A stretch of 64,000 bases of DNA from Chrysaora quinquecirrha (taxonomy: Eukaryota; Cnidaria; Scyphozoa; Semaeostomeae; Pelagiidae). Of the stretch, positions 32,354 through 43,294 are shown in pieces (within the stretch, counting starts at the first letter, position 1; every line of letters starts with the position of its first letter). The notes below the pieces were generated by a model. That model made no database searches. It was not told the DNA's origin and saw only the letters and a list, made by a program, of their open reading frames with translations. Location: assembly GCA_014526335.1 (NCBI GenBank), contig JACTAT010000002.1:818876-882875 (forward strand), given 5' to 3'. Both the position numbers and the translations under genes were made by a program.

Positions 32354-35300
32354 TTACATTCTTATAACACTTTTATCGGAGAACGAAACATCCTGATGGA
32401 CCAAACAAGCTTTAAGACTCTGCGCTAGGACATCTCTTGTGTCTTGAGGCAATATGACGCCATCATCCCAAAGTCTTCCAGTACTGTAATACGAGGTTGA
32501 CTGCATTTCAATACGAGACTTTGTTTTTTCATCAATATCTTTGCCTGGGTTCATCGATTTGAGTTCATTTAGAATATTATCCGGACTATCTATTGCTATC
32601 CTTGCTGCGGGCCACATGAACAAAAATCTAGGGTCCATGGCTCGTCCACACATAACGGAATTATCAGCGCCAAAGCTGTTGCCTATGATAACGGATATCT
32701 TCGGAACTTGAGCGTTTGCAACAACCGACATCATCTTGGCCTTCTCTTTAATTAATAATCCTGCTTCTTCAGAGCTGAGAGCTGACGATTCTTGTGTGTT
32801 ATGCAAAAATACAATTGGTATTTTCCTCTGGCAGCACAGCTCAACAAAATGCGAACCTTTAAGACACGCATTCACAGTCAAAGCGCCATTGTTTGCAATA
32901 ACTCCTGTTAATATACCATGCATGTAAGCGAATCCTGTGATCAATGTCGGTCCAAAAGAAGGTTTGAATTCTCTGAATCTGCTTCCGTCAAAGATTCGCG
33001 CAAGAATCTTATACATCTGCATGCTTGATTTATCCATTTGTGGCACTGCCAACGCTCTAAGTTCTTCCGTTGAAAACATAGGTTCTTCGTAAAATTTTCC
33101 TTCTTCTATATACTTACTCATGTTTAATGAAGCCATAATATCCTTACATACCTCTAGAGACTCCTCCTCTGACACCGCAAAGTAGTCAGTACAACCACTT
33201 ACATCACAATGTACTTTTGCACCTCCCAGCTCTTCTGGCGTGACAATCTCCCCCGTGGCAGCTTGCACCAGAGGAGGACCACCAAGAAACATTGTTCCAA
33301 TTTTATCAACCATAACTGTTTCATCAGCCATTGTTGGTATGTATGCAGCACCAGCCGTGCAAGATCCAGCCACAATGCAAACCTAACAAGGTAGAATATC
33401 CAAGTATAAAACGATTGGCATACCACAATACTTACCACAATAGGTGGGATTCGAACCTGGACGGACTGCACGACCAGAGAGCCAATGATGTTTCCACTGA
33501 GCTACAGAGCGCAATGAAATCGTCGATTAACTCTGCATGTCATACAGCCCAAGGCTCTCCTCTCGTTAATTTTTTTATGTTTCCGCTATGTTGAGCCTTC
33601 TTCAGCACCAGACATATTAGGAAAGCCTTAGACTTTATAACGGAGAGAGAAACTTGATGATTTGATTGAGCTCTATAGCTCAGCGGAAACGTCGTTGGCT
33701 CTCTGGTTATGCAGAGGTTCGAATCCCGTCCATTGTGGTACCCTATGCCACTTGTGGAAAAATAGTGTTCGCCATTCATGGAAAATACAAGTATAAGACG
33801 GAAACTTTAAATTTTAATTGATCCTTGTCCAAAGTTTCGAAGCCACATTACCACATTCATTCAACTTAATGTTTTACTTCACTATAGAATAGACTTAATA
33901 CACGCATCCCAAGTCATGTTTAGACTTATTACATTAGTCACCGTGTTTGATGCTCAATCAACTCAGACCCCGTTTACACGATATCGGTACCACACCGGTA
34001 CGATTTGACACCGGCATGAAACCATGCCGGTGTGGGTTTTTATCATCCCGTTTACACGATACCGGTGTGATTTCATGTCGCTTTTGTTAAACAATGGCTG
34101 TGACATCATAGAGCTTAATTTTATGATTTTGGGCTATGGCCTAAGCTCTAACAAAGAACAAAACCAAATAATAAAGCAAAAGAGCAAATTGCAAACAGTC
34201 CCCGCCTTTCGGGCTAACAAATTCTAGCAACCAGCCATTATTTCATCGATGTAAATAAAAAGTACACGAAAATGCTGTCTCAAAACTCGAATAAAGCCAA
34301 GTGTAAGACGAGAAAAAGCAACTAAACTTACTTCAATCGATAAGGAAAATCAAGTTTGATGATATTACATCAGAAAAACAAGTAATAAAGAAATATTACG
34401 GTATAAGTTCTATCCTAAAAGCAATCGAAGTGAAACCGACATGAAATCGTATCGGTACCATGCCGGTATGGGGTGTTTACACGATGTCGCTATCACACCG
34501 GCATGAAATCGTACCGGTGTGGCTATCGACATGGGTTTTCACACCTTTTATGCCGGCATGGTACCGATATCGTGTAAACGGCTAGTCAAAAGACAAAAGA
34601 ACTCACACCGGTGTCATATCAAACCGGTGTGGTACCGATATCGTGTAAACGGGGTCTCAAACAACTCTAAAGCAATCATCAATTGATTGTGTTCAAAACA
34701 AGTGGGGCAAAATGTAATAAGTCTATCTAAGTTTGGAGAAATCTTTTTTAGTTACTTTTATTGGGAAAACAATGGACACTATAGTTTTTTATTGTTCTCA
34801 TCTGAGAGTGGTGCAATCCACGAAAAATTCAGTCTGGGTGAGTTAAAAACTTTTTTTGCACCTGCACTTGCACAAGCAAGGTGGCAACTAAAGAACTCAT
34901 TGAAAAGTGGCATGCCATGCAGTTTGGCAAAGCCAGTGCACATTTCATGTCACCTACACCAAAGATCTCAAGCATCCAGATTGTATTTTGTTGACATATT
35001 GGTGTGGATCGTTTAGAAATACAATAGCCTTGAGCTTTGGTTTTTGGTGTAATACAATGGTTCACCATACCAAAGATTAAACAATAGAACAATAGAAAGA
35101 ACAATAGAAAATCACTCTTCTATGCCCAAGATCTTTGGTATGTAGTACATGCATTGATGGATTCATTGGTGTGGCAGTAACCTGGAATGAGGTATAGAAC
35201 AACCAACCAAGATAACTTATGATGGGGGTGCCTTGCTGGACAGACTAACCTGAGGAATACCAGCAGCAGACATAACAGCTTCATTGTAAAACACTCTACC

Positions 35301-35884
35301 CCCTGGCAAGAACAGTTCAGATTGTAGGGGTAAAAGCCACCTCCAGAGTCAACAATATAGACACAGGGTAGATTATTTTGCTGACCAATTTCTTGAGCTC
35401 TTAACTGTTTCTTGACACCAATTGGATATATAGTTCCACCTTTGACCGTAGCATCATTAGCGGAAATAACACATAGTTGGCCACTGATGGAACCTATCCC
35501 GGTAACACTTCCAGCCCCTGTTACGTCACCATATTCTAACTGATGACCTGCTAATTGGGAAAGTTCTAAGAATGGATAGTCACTGTCAAGAAGCCTCTCC
35601 AATCTATCTCTGACTAGAAGTTTTTTATTCAGTTTTGTATGTCTCTCGATAGCTTTAACTCCGCCACCATAACTTGCTTCTTTGATTTTGGAGCTCAGAT
35701 CTGCCTCTAGAGCCATGTTTTCTTTGTACTGGGAACGCAGTGCTGGAGTCTTAAGGTCAACGTGCCCATCTAAAACTTTGAATTTTCTATGGTAAAAACA
35801 TCTTTGAATGAAGTTGCCAACTTTGCACCTTGAATTGGTTTGTAATCCTATTGCACTGATTGCCAGTAAACGTTTATAAATCAT
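32354..35884 (-). CDS. methylcrotonoyl-CoA carboxylase beta-like protein, divergent; frameshift as read
   Basis: There are two exons, 35,250-35,884 and 32,354-33,382 (donor CAG|GTTAGT, acceptor TTGTTAG|GTT), for about 554 residues against 563 in human MCCC2. The N-terminus is basic and lacks acids, as in mitochondrial presequences. Family blocks follow: VRDRLERLLD, DATVKGGTIYPIGVKKQLRA, VDSGGGF, then AGSCTAGAAYIPTMADE, FLGGPPLVQAATGE, ARIFDGSRFREFK, CGRAMDPRFLFMWPAARI and STGRLWDDGVI, ending SVIRM. MCC beta is the carboxyltransferase of leucine breakdown. Here the usual GGSYGAGNYGM and MGGEQA stretches read GNSFGADNSVM and IDSPDN, so activity is doubtful and this may be a paralogue. Exon 1 loses frame at 35,332-35,335, where one extra base in a T-run would restore the family reading up to the donor. 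It may be an assembly error or a disabling mutation. Confidence 0.8.
33420..33555 (-). repeat. tRNA-derived SINE, well preserved
   Basis: Reading on minus, GCGCTCTGTAGCTCAGTGG supplies an A box (TAGCTCAGTGG) and GGTTCGAATCC a B box about 45 bp later, followed by CCACCTATTGTGG. It lies in the single intron of the MCCC2-like gene, same strand, about 40 bp from the acceptor side of exon 2. This is close enough to influence splicing. Confidence 0.8.
33640..33765 (+). repeat. tRNA-derived SINE, opposite orientation
   Basis: TATAGCTCAGCGG (A box) and GGTTCGAATCC (B box) are both intact on plus, followed by CGTCCATTGTGGTACCC. With the copy at 33,420-33,555 it forms an inverted SINE pair in the intron, able to pair in the pre-mRNA. 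Confidence 0.8.
33965..34657. repeat. 690-bp element with long terminal inverted repeats (GTTTACACGATATCGG)
   Basis: The termini AGACCCCGTTTACACGATAT and the complement of the right end agree for roughly 35 bases and remain similar through a further CACACCGG/GACACCGG zone. ACCGGTGTGG, ATGCCGGTGTG and TTTACACGAT words recur inside in both orientations. There is no coding frame. It sits in the MCCC2-like intron. The central 34,080-34,440 is AT-rich and unrelated to the ends. Confidence 0.8.
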
Positions 35885-36173
35885 GATTACTGTGAATTTT
35901 TTGCAAAAAGAAACACTAATAAACAGAAATCACAAATATTCACATATCAACTCAGTTTCTTTCCTGCAAAAAATCTCTGCTCCACACCTCAGTTAGACAT
36001 CTTGTTGTTGCCTTGTTGGAGCAGCAGCAACAGCAACAGGCAACCTCGCTTCCTTGAAACTCAAAGGGAGGCTGGGTGGCCTAGCCAAAAAAAGGAGTTC
36101 TTGCTGGTTTTTGTTCCGAATTGCACTTTGCAGCATAAAGTTCCCAGAGAAGAAGTGATTTGAAAAGGAAGAT
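35885..36173. promoter_or_regulatory. probable shared promoter region of the MCCC2-like and THUMPD1 genes
   Basis: The two start codons (35,884 minus and 36,174 plus) are 289 bp apart and point away from each other, so 5' ends and promoters must lie in this gap. A CAGCAGCAACAGCAACAGGC-type run is present near 36,018. I see no convincing TATA box on either strand. The bidirectional role is inferred from geometry only. Confidence 0.5.
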
Positions 36174-39100
36174 ATGTCTTCAGCCAAAAAATACCATGGT
36201 AGAAAGCGTAGCAAGAAGTTCTATTGCAATCAAAGCAATAGCAAGAAGGTACGGTATGGCCATATGGACTGGGCGGAAAAAGCATAACAAAAACAATCCC
36301 TTCAAGAAAAAACTCTAACCTAAGTGGCTCTGAGCCCCGTAAAATTGTGTAGAAGGAGCAAAATGGAGGAATCTCCCCTCAGCCGTAAATTAGCGGAATC
36401 GATTTTTATGCCATTTTCTTGCTCCGCCATTTCTTACGCTACGACGGCGCTCTGCACCAACCATTGAACTGGCACCGACCCAGCTCTCAAAAAATGATCA
36501 AAAGTAGTAGATTGAAGCCAAAATCCAGTTCACGGAATATGGCATTTTTTGAGGAAATCTCGTGGGCGCAGACGTTCTTGACAAAATCTTGTGTGTGCAG
36601 AAACGCATTTCCATTGTTCTTGTCTATTTTTGTATTGTGTCATCTGAACCTGCACGCATCACATTCTGAGATTCTATGCAAACAGGGTTTCAAACTCCAC
36701 AGAGATGACAAGAGGCTATATGGAATACATGCTGGCTATTTCATGTGCAACAGCACCACACATTTGATAATATAACCGAAGCTTGCAATAAAAAAGGTGC
36801 ACACTCTACAGACTAAAGAAAGACTATCTTTATTAAAAGTTGTAATTTTCCAATGTCTCTTTCGTTTTTCAGAGAAAGCTTGATGGACTTGAACCTGGTT
36901 TAAAAGGATTCTTAATCACATGCAATGATAAAAAAGAGGCTCCAACTGTATCAGAAGCATATACTCTTCTTAATGAGGTTGGTTACCCATGATTACCTCT
37001 GTTTACCCCTGTTTACCCCTCACCAAGACATGTTCCCCATATATGTGCCAAGACCTTTAGGTATCTACAGATGATTTTAAAGCTAGGGACATCAACCTTC
37101 AAACCAATCAGGTTAACTTCCCCTCGTGTTGAACAGTGTTTGCCAAGAAGAATTCCAAATTATGCTATTGAGATTATGAGGGATTGTGCTAATGAGAACT
37201 GTTAAGCCTTGTTTCAATTAAATTGTAGAAAGATTGTGATCATCTGCATTCATTGTCTATCCCTCCTTCCATCTTCCATCTACAATTTTTATGTGAGTGA
37301 TTCTATACATCTCTGACTGTCTGTGATCCAGCCTTCTTGGTGAAGATCTTGTGACCAAGACAGCTGTCAATTAATTTGATAATCAGACTCACATGGTTGC
37401 ATTTCAACAAAAGGACAGTCTGTGATGAACGCTGTTCATCAGCAATCAGTGTTTCCATAGACCTTTTTCCTTAATTGGGACACTAGTAATGATTGGGAAA
37501 GGTGAACTCGATTTTCAACTCTCCTGACTATTACAACTAGTGATCACCAACTGTCGTTATGATCATGAGAGCATATTAGCATTGAATGAGGAAAGCAGCC
37601 AGGCTTTAAGTCAATAATCGATCTAAAGCACCATTATCAACTAAGGGCATATTTTTTTGGTAACTTTCAGTTTTAGGCAGACCCTCGAATTCTGAAAATG
37701 GTAGACTTAGCAGAAAAAGTTTCCTGCACCAAAAACACACAGCTGCCGAAAACGCTGCGCTGATTAGAACAAAACTAACTTAACCATACATTCTAACGGG
37801 AGAACGAGATTCCTTGCGATGTCTGCGAAACCTTCCAGCTTCGGCGGCAGAAGGTTTTGGAAACCTCGAAACCTGCCGTTTTCAGAAGACGGTACCAAAA
37901 AAATACGTTTCGACGTCTGCCGTAAAGAAAAAGCGTCTGCTGAAAACAGAATGTGACCAAAAAATACGCCCTAAGTACTGCATGTTATTGTTAAGTAGCT
38001 CTGGCTACTGTTCCAAGCCAGTGTTCAATCGCTGAAATCAGTGCAAGAAATCTCTAGTTATGAAACATCAGAGATTGTCCAATCAAATTGTCTTGAGAAG
38101 TGAGGAAGGATTCCACGGAATGTTTTTGTGGCCATGCCATTTTGATTCTAATTTCCTTCAAAGTTTTTCTCCTACATTAATATTACTATTCTTGTTTTAA
38201 CTATTGAAATAGTATGCAGATGAGTTGTATGGACCTGAGGAAACCATACAAAGTGAAGAAGATAGTGGGGAGGACGAAAGTATAGAAAATGCCCTCAAGA
38301 AAGAAATAAACAACTTGAAAGACAAATCATTGGAAAGAAGATTCAAGTCTGTAAAAACAAAGGTGAAGAATGTCTTGTTCATAAAGACAACACTCCCAAA
38401 ACCAAATGAAATCACCGATGCAATTTATACAGAGCTAGAAAAAATCAAAATACAGAAGTCAAGGTAAAATACTTTATCAAATGTTGGCACGATCCTCGTT
38501 GTCATCATTGTCAATTAAGATGTTCTCGGTTGCGATCATAGCTTTGTTTGTCATGTAAGAGCCTGGCACAGGTTTTCTAATTCTCTCTACTCCCCCCGGG
38601 GGGCACTTGATCAAATTTTGTAAGGGAACGGTACATGTTGGACGTACACATATTGGACCTGCCCTAAGTTTGCAGTGTATTTGTTGTGTACGATAAAAAG
38701 CAACATTTTCGTTGTTTGTGCATGCATTTGTTAATCAACCCGCATAACGTATGGGTAGTGTAGCGGTGGTTGTACCGTACAGCGATGGTTGTGCAGTACA
38801 GCGAAGGGATAACATCCCATCGCTGTACTAAACATCCACCGCTGTACTCATGGTATCCCTCCGCCATACTCATGATATCCCTCCGCTGTACTGATGATAT
38901 CCCTCCGCTGTGCTTGACAACCAATATCCCTCAGCTGTGCTTGACAACCACCGCTGTACTGCACAACCAACTTCACAATCACCAGTGTACATGACATCAT
39001 ACAGATCAAACAACAAAGTTCTCATGGTCTTAAGCTAGAGTCAAGTTAACTTTGTTTTAGACAATGGATTTATGGTGTAACTTATCATAGATTTAAAGTT

Positions 39101-40500
39101 CGACACATTTATTATGTTTTGACTTCAGTGCTTCTTTCTAGGCGGATCCTGAAGTTTTATCCAGTTATGTTAACTTGTTATGCATCTCTTGAGTCAATCA
39201 CGTCTAATGCTAGAAAGGTGTTTGAAGAATTCTTCCATTTAAATAACCAGGAGGCAACAGTAAGTTTCTCTTATCAAATCTCATGTAGCATCTGCTGGCC
39301 TTAATTCATTTACAGAATTGGAAAGCTTGCAAACTTAAACGTACCCTGGGTACTAGAGCCATAGCCACTGCGCACGGGAGCCAAAGAACTGGAAAGGCGA
39401 TGAACAAGGGAATAGCGGAATTCCCTTGTTCATCTCCTTCCCAGTTCCTCAAATCTTGCTGATTTTAAATGGAGTCCTAACTTTCACAAAAATTCAAAAC
39501 ATTTGTCTTTGATTTACGCTGGTACGTATGTCGGTATTTGCGCTGTTTAGCTACATCCTGCCCTTTTTAGGCCCTGGCCAAACGATCAAACATTGTTTAT
39601 CAAACATTTGAAATTTTTCTTGTCAAGCAAAATGTTTCACCATTTGGTCCTGTCACAAAACATTACTCATCAAACATTTTTGCCTGCGTCAAATTGAAAT
39701 GTTTTTGAACTTCTACAAAACACCACGCAACAAGTTTTGCTTAACTTTGCTTCTCAAAGTTCAAACATTGTTTGATAAGCAAATTTCAAATGTTTGAGGA
39801 TCAATGTTTGATGGACTGGCCAAGGTCTTGAAGGTGTCCGACGAAAAAGCTTCCAATAAATACGTTAAACGGTCTTGGAAATTGAAAGCCTACTTCATAT
39901 TAACGGTTACGCAGTTTATCGCTGTGTCATTGTAACTCCTATGTCTTTCTGGTTTTTATTTCAGTACTGCATCGTATTCAAATCAAGATGTAACGAGACT
40001 GTGAAACGAGATGACCTGATCCAAGAAATCGCCAAGATTATTCAAGATTTGAATGAAGACTGGAAAGTTCAATACAAGAATCAGGAATATACTGTTATTG
40101 TAGATATAATAGCGGTAAGTTAAGCAAAAATTTTGTGCGATTAGATTTGCCTTAAATGTCTGGAGTAAAGGGCCAATAGCAACGGGTGGGTTGTTGCCTA
40201 GAGTTGCGGGGTGGTTTGTTCGTAACCACAACTTTCGGCAAAGGAGGCAACCAGCCCACAATTCTAGGCCCACACTTAAACATGATTCTGCCATAGGACA
40301 ATATTTATTAGATCACCCAGATTGTGAAGAAAATTACAACGAGGATTGTCTCAGAATAATTGGTAGGGCTAAATCCTCGCTTCATCTCAGCGTTTTGGAA
40401 TCTGTCCACATCAAAACGAAAAATTCGGTTCTGTGTAGACAGAAAGAGTTCGTTTTTATGTTCGAAGAATTTCGAACATATTGGTGTGGGGTGGCGTGTC

Positions 40501-40534
<34 letters not shown>

Positions 40535-41632
40535 CACCACCCCTATCTCCACCACCACAACCACCCCTACAACCATCACCACGATCACCCTTATCACCAC
40601 AACCACCCCCCTATAACCACCACCACAACCACCTCTACAACCATCACCACGATCACCCCTATCACAACCACCAGCCCCCCTTATCACCACCACCACAACC
40701 ACCCCTACAACCTTCACCACGACCACCTTTATCAGCACCACCACAACCCCCCTACAATCATCACCACGATCATCCCTATCACCACCACCACATCCACCCT
40801 ACCACCACAATCACCCCTACCAACCAGCATCATAATCATCGTGGTCATCAACATCATCATCATAACCACCACCATTATCATAATAATCATCATCGTCATC
40901 GTTGTGCATACCGATAAACATCTTTCATCATTTGACCGAAATAGCTATATTCAACCAGAGTCGTTCTTCGAACATGCCCATAGGGCCCCTATGTTCTCAC
41001 TTGGACTCTTCAATGAATCTCCATTGTTCTTCCCCCCGAAAGCTGATTGGTGTTAAAAGCACAATGTCAATTCGATTTCTCTGTCTGATTTGTGCATTTC
41101 GAGCCGCATCTGGGTATAAATTCCGCATTAGTCTATTGTTTCGGTCTGTTTCTGACTTTCATACTCATAACTTTCGAGTGTCAGACAAGAAGCTTTTAAG
41201 TATGCCCGAAAATGTTTCCGCTGTTTATCGCAATTTTGAAGTTTTGTACAACTCAAAAGACTATTCTTTGATTCGCAGAATGTCTGCACACTTGGCATCC
41301 TGAAGGACTTTGATCGATTTCGAAAATATAATTTGCAGTCAATGACAGAGTCAAATGAGAGGGATTTCAAAAAGGAGAATAAAAAAGACACAAAAAGCAA
41401 TGAACGTAACGAAGAAGACAATGCAGAAGAGGAAGCAGAAAACAAAGATACAAAGGAATCAGAGGACAAAGACAACAACGACGTAAAAACAAAGGACAAA
41501 GAAACAAGGATCAATGAAACAAAAGAAAATGAAACAAAGGACTGTGAGACAAAAGAGACTGAGATAAAAAACAACGAAATAAAGGACGAAGAAGTATATG
41601 ACAGAGAAACAACTGAAAACAACACAGCTTAA
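36174..41632 (+). CDS. THUMPD1: THUMP domain-containing protein 1, adaptor for tRNA acetylation
   Basis: There are six exons: 36,174-36,248, 36,873-36,977, 38,213-38,463, 39,142-39,259, 39,965-40,114 and 41,279-41,632. All have GT-AG ends and agreeing phases, giving about 350 residues (353 in human). Diagnostic stretches are LDGLEPGLKGFLITCNDKKE and EAYTLLNE|YADELYGPE. The THUMP core follows, from RFKSVKTKVKNVLFIKT through VFKSRCNETVKRDDLIQEIA to YTVIVDIIANVCTLG, then LKDFDRFRKYNLQ. THUMPD1 (yeast Tan1) binds tRNA and guides the acetyltransferase NAT10/Kre33 to make N4-acetylcytidine in the D arm of tRNA-Ser and tRNA-Leu, in the nucleus. The last exon adds a Lys/Glu/Thr-rich tail of nearly 100 residues made of short repeats (ETKENETK...), low in complexity and unlike the human tail. 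It is head to head with the MCCC2-like gene. Introns hold several repeats. Confidence 0.9.
37643..37974. repeat. inverted-repeat element, TTTTTTGGTAAC ends, copy 2
   Basis: It is complete, AAGGGCATATTTTTTTGGTA at the left and the complement TTAGGGCGTATTTTTTGGTC at the right. It lies in intron 2 of THUMPD1. Most of the interior matches the copy at 30,655-30,949. Confidence 0.8.
38755..38995. repeat. minisatellite, ATCCCTCCGCTGTACT units
   Basis: About ten units of roughly 20-24 bp (CCGCTGTACTCATGGTATCC, ATCCCTCCGCTGTACTGATG) lie in tandem in THUMPD1 intron 3. The first few (GTACAGCGATGG, GTACAGCGAAGG) are in reverse orientation. Related arrays occur near 19,255-19,345 and 53,535-53,630. Confidence 0.75.
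39380..39447. repeat. hairpin in THUMPD1 intron 4
   Basis: GAACTGGAAAGGCGATGAAC and AAGGGAAT pair with ATTCCCTT and GTTCATCTCCTTCCCAGTTC around an AGCGG loop. The stem is close to 30 bp with two or three mismatches. Confidence 0.75.
39569..39829. repeat. inverted-repeat element, CCAAACGATCAAACATT family, copy 2
   Basis: It runs from AGGCCCTGGCCAAACGATCA to the complement of ATTGATCCTCAAACATTTG and GGCCAAGGTCTT. It is in THUMPD1 intron 4. Confidence 0.75.
40501..40905. repeat. (CTAA)n and CCACCACAACCACCCCTA minisatellite
   Basis: Eight CTAA units are followed by a degenerate array built on CACCACAACCACCCCTACAAC and CATCACCACGATCACCC, passing into CATCATCAT/ATTATCATAAT runs. It lies in THUMPD1 intron 5. 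Apparent valine-rich and histidine-rich open frames are by-products. Confidence 0.9.
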
Positions 41633-41960
41633 AATGAACCAAAAGACAATAAAACAATGGAAAAAACATAGTGAGATGAAAGACAATGAGATAAATGACA
41701 AAGAAGCAAAGAAGAATGACACAATAGACAATAGAATTGAAGACAATATAACAAAGCAGAGTGAAAAGACAACGAGATAGAAAACAATGAGATAAAAGAC
41801 AAAGAAACAGAGGAGAATGACACAATGGACACTTAAACAAAAGATAATACAACAAAAGAAAGTGTAACAACAGAGAATTAGATAAAAGACAACGAGATAA
41901 GAGACAACGAGATAAAGAAGAAAGAAACAATCAACAATGAAACAATAGAAAATTAAAATA
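41633..41960 (+). repeat. degenerate AGACAATGAGATAAA-type array after the THUMPD1 stop codon
   Basis: The AC/GA-rich words that build the THUMPD1 tail (ACAAAGGA, GAGACAAA, GAGATAAA) continue for about 330 bp past the stop codon in the presumed 3' untranslated region. The array spans the end of the coding region, so tail length depends on where a stop falls in the array. Confidence 0.8.
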
Positions 41961-42611
41961 TGGAGAAAAGGGCAACAGAGGTAGAAAATAAAATTGAGTT
42001 TAGTAATATTTGCTTTTAAAACTATTTCTTGTTCATCTTAGTCCGAATCATGGACAAACACATTTTGATATAAGAATGTTCAAAAATGAAAAAGTTCAAA
42101 AGCATATAATATAAAGAATAAAAACGTTTTAAACTATTTCGAAGTTCTGAATCAATATATATATATATATATATAAACCTATCACGTAAGAAAATCGCAT
42201 AACCTACCAAACAACTTTTATTTAGATGATACAATGATAAAATTATGTTACAAAGTTCATAATAAAGTGTGCAAATCACTAGCTAGTTTAACATTAACGG
42301 AGTAGAAAAACCTAAGGGACGTAGCTACTGTAAAGTTACGTAAATAAATGAACGTTTTCGGTGGTAATATGAAAAAACATAGAAAATTGATATGATTAAT
42401 TTAAAAACGAAAAACCACCTAGAATCCTAAAATTAAACATAAATTTAGAACATAAAAACTCGGCAACTTAAGAAACTTTAAGACTTTGAAAACTGTATTT
42501 TCACGTTGTGAATACATAGTTAGCTACAATATGTGCAATTACAATTGTTACAGAGTAACAACAAAATTGATAAAAACGTTTTGAAAATTACAATATGAAA
42601 GTTTGTCGTTA

Positions 42612-42978
42612 TACACTTTTTTTTAATAAGCAACCACTCAATAAGCAACTAGAGCTGAACTGACCTTAACATTAAGCAACTTGAGGGCTCAATTGAATTC
42701 TGTAAGCAACTAAGAAGTCAAACAACCAAGCTTATATGCTTTCTTGTTGTTTCGCATGTTGAAGTTCTTAAGCTAACGTTTTTCCACTTACTCTCTCCCA
42801 AAAGTCGTGTTATAGGCCTAACAGTTTACGATTTTGACCCGCAAAGTCAGGGGTGGTTGTTAGGTAAAAAAAAAAGGTTAAGCAACTTTTAAGCAACTTT
42901 GAGGGCTGAAATGTCTAAAATTTTAAGCAACTTTGAGGGCTGGACGAAAGTCAAGTTGCTTATTAAAAAAAAAGTGTA
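42612..42978. repeat. T-run inverted-repeat element, AAGCAACT type
   Basis: TACACTTTTTTTTAATAAGC at the left and the complement of GCTTATTAAAAAAAAAGTGTA at the right are the ends. Inside, TAAGCAACT(TTGAGGGCTG) recurs at least seven times. It has the same terminal plan as 30,147-30,481 but a different interior word. Confidence 0.8.
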
Positions 42979-43022
42979 ACCGAACTAAGCCGAGTAAGCA
43001 TGGCGCCATGAATATAGATTTC

Positions 43023-43294
43023 GGCTCTGGCCGGGTCAAATATTTTCTTTTGAACATTTGAAATGTGCTTGTCAAACAAATGTTTTCCCGTCTGGTCATG
43101 TCGCAAAACATTGCCCGTCCAGGAAAAAATGTTTTCGCACTTTATCTTAAACATTTCGCTTATTTCTTATTCAACACATTTCGCTTATTTCTGCTTGTCA
43201 AACAATGTTTTTTGACATTCCAAACCGTCAAACATTAATTTTTAAGCAAATTTCAAATGTTTGACAAACAATATTTTATCGTTTGGCCAGGGCT
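43023..43294. repeat. inverted-repeat element, CCAAACGATCAAACATT family, copy 3
   Basis: It carries CTCTGGCCGGGTCAAAT at the left and, complemented, AGCCCTGGCCAAACGAT at the right. The interior CAAACATT, AACAATGTTT and TTTGACA words match the other two copies. The left end is worn. Confidence 0.65.

Noticed and set aside
33420..33765. Functional tRNA genes
   Set aside because: A and B boxes are present, but no closed acceptor stem or cloverleaf can be drawn, and the sequence recurs as a dispersed repeat; these are tRNA-derived SINEs.
40501..40905. Val- and His-rich open frames
   Set aside because: Products of the CTAA and CCACCACAACC arrays in a THUMPD1 intron.
41128..41930. Minus-strand Ser/Phe/Leu-rich open frames of 95-165 codons that look like membrane proteins
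   Set aside because: They are antisense readings of the THUMPD1 tail array. The plus strand holds the conserved gene.
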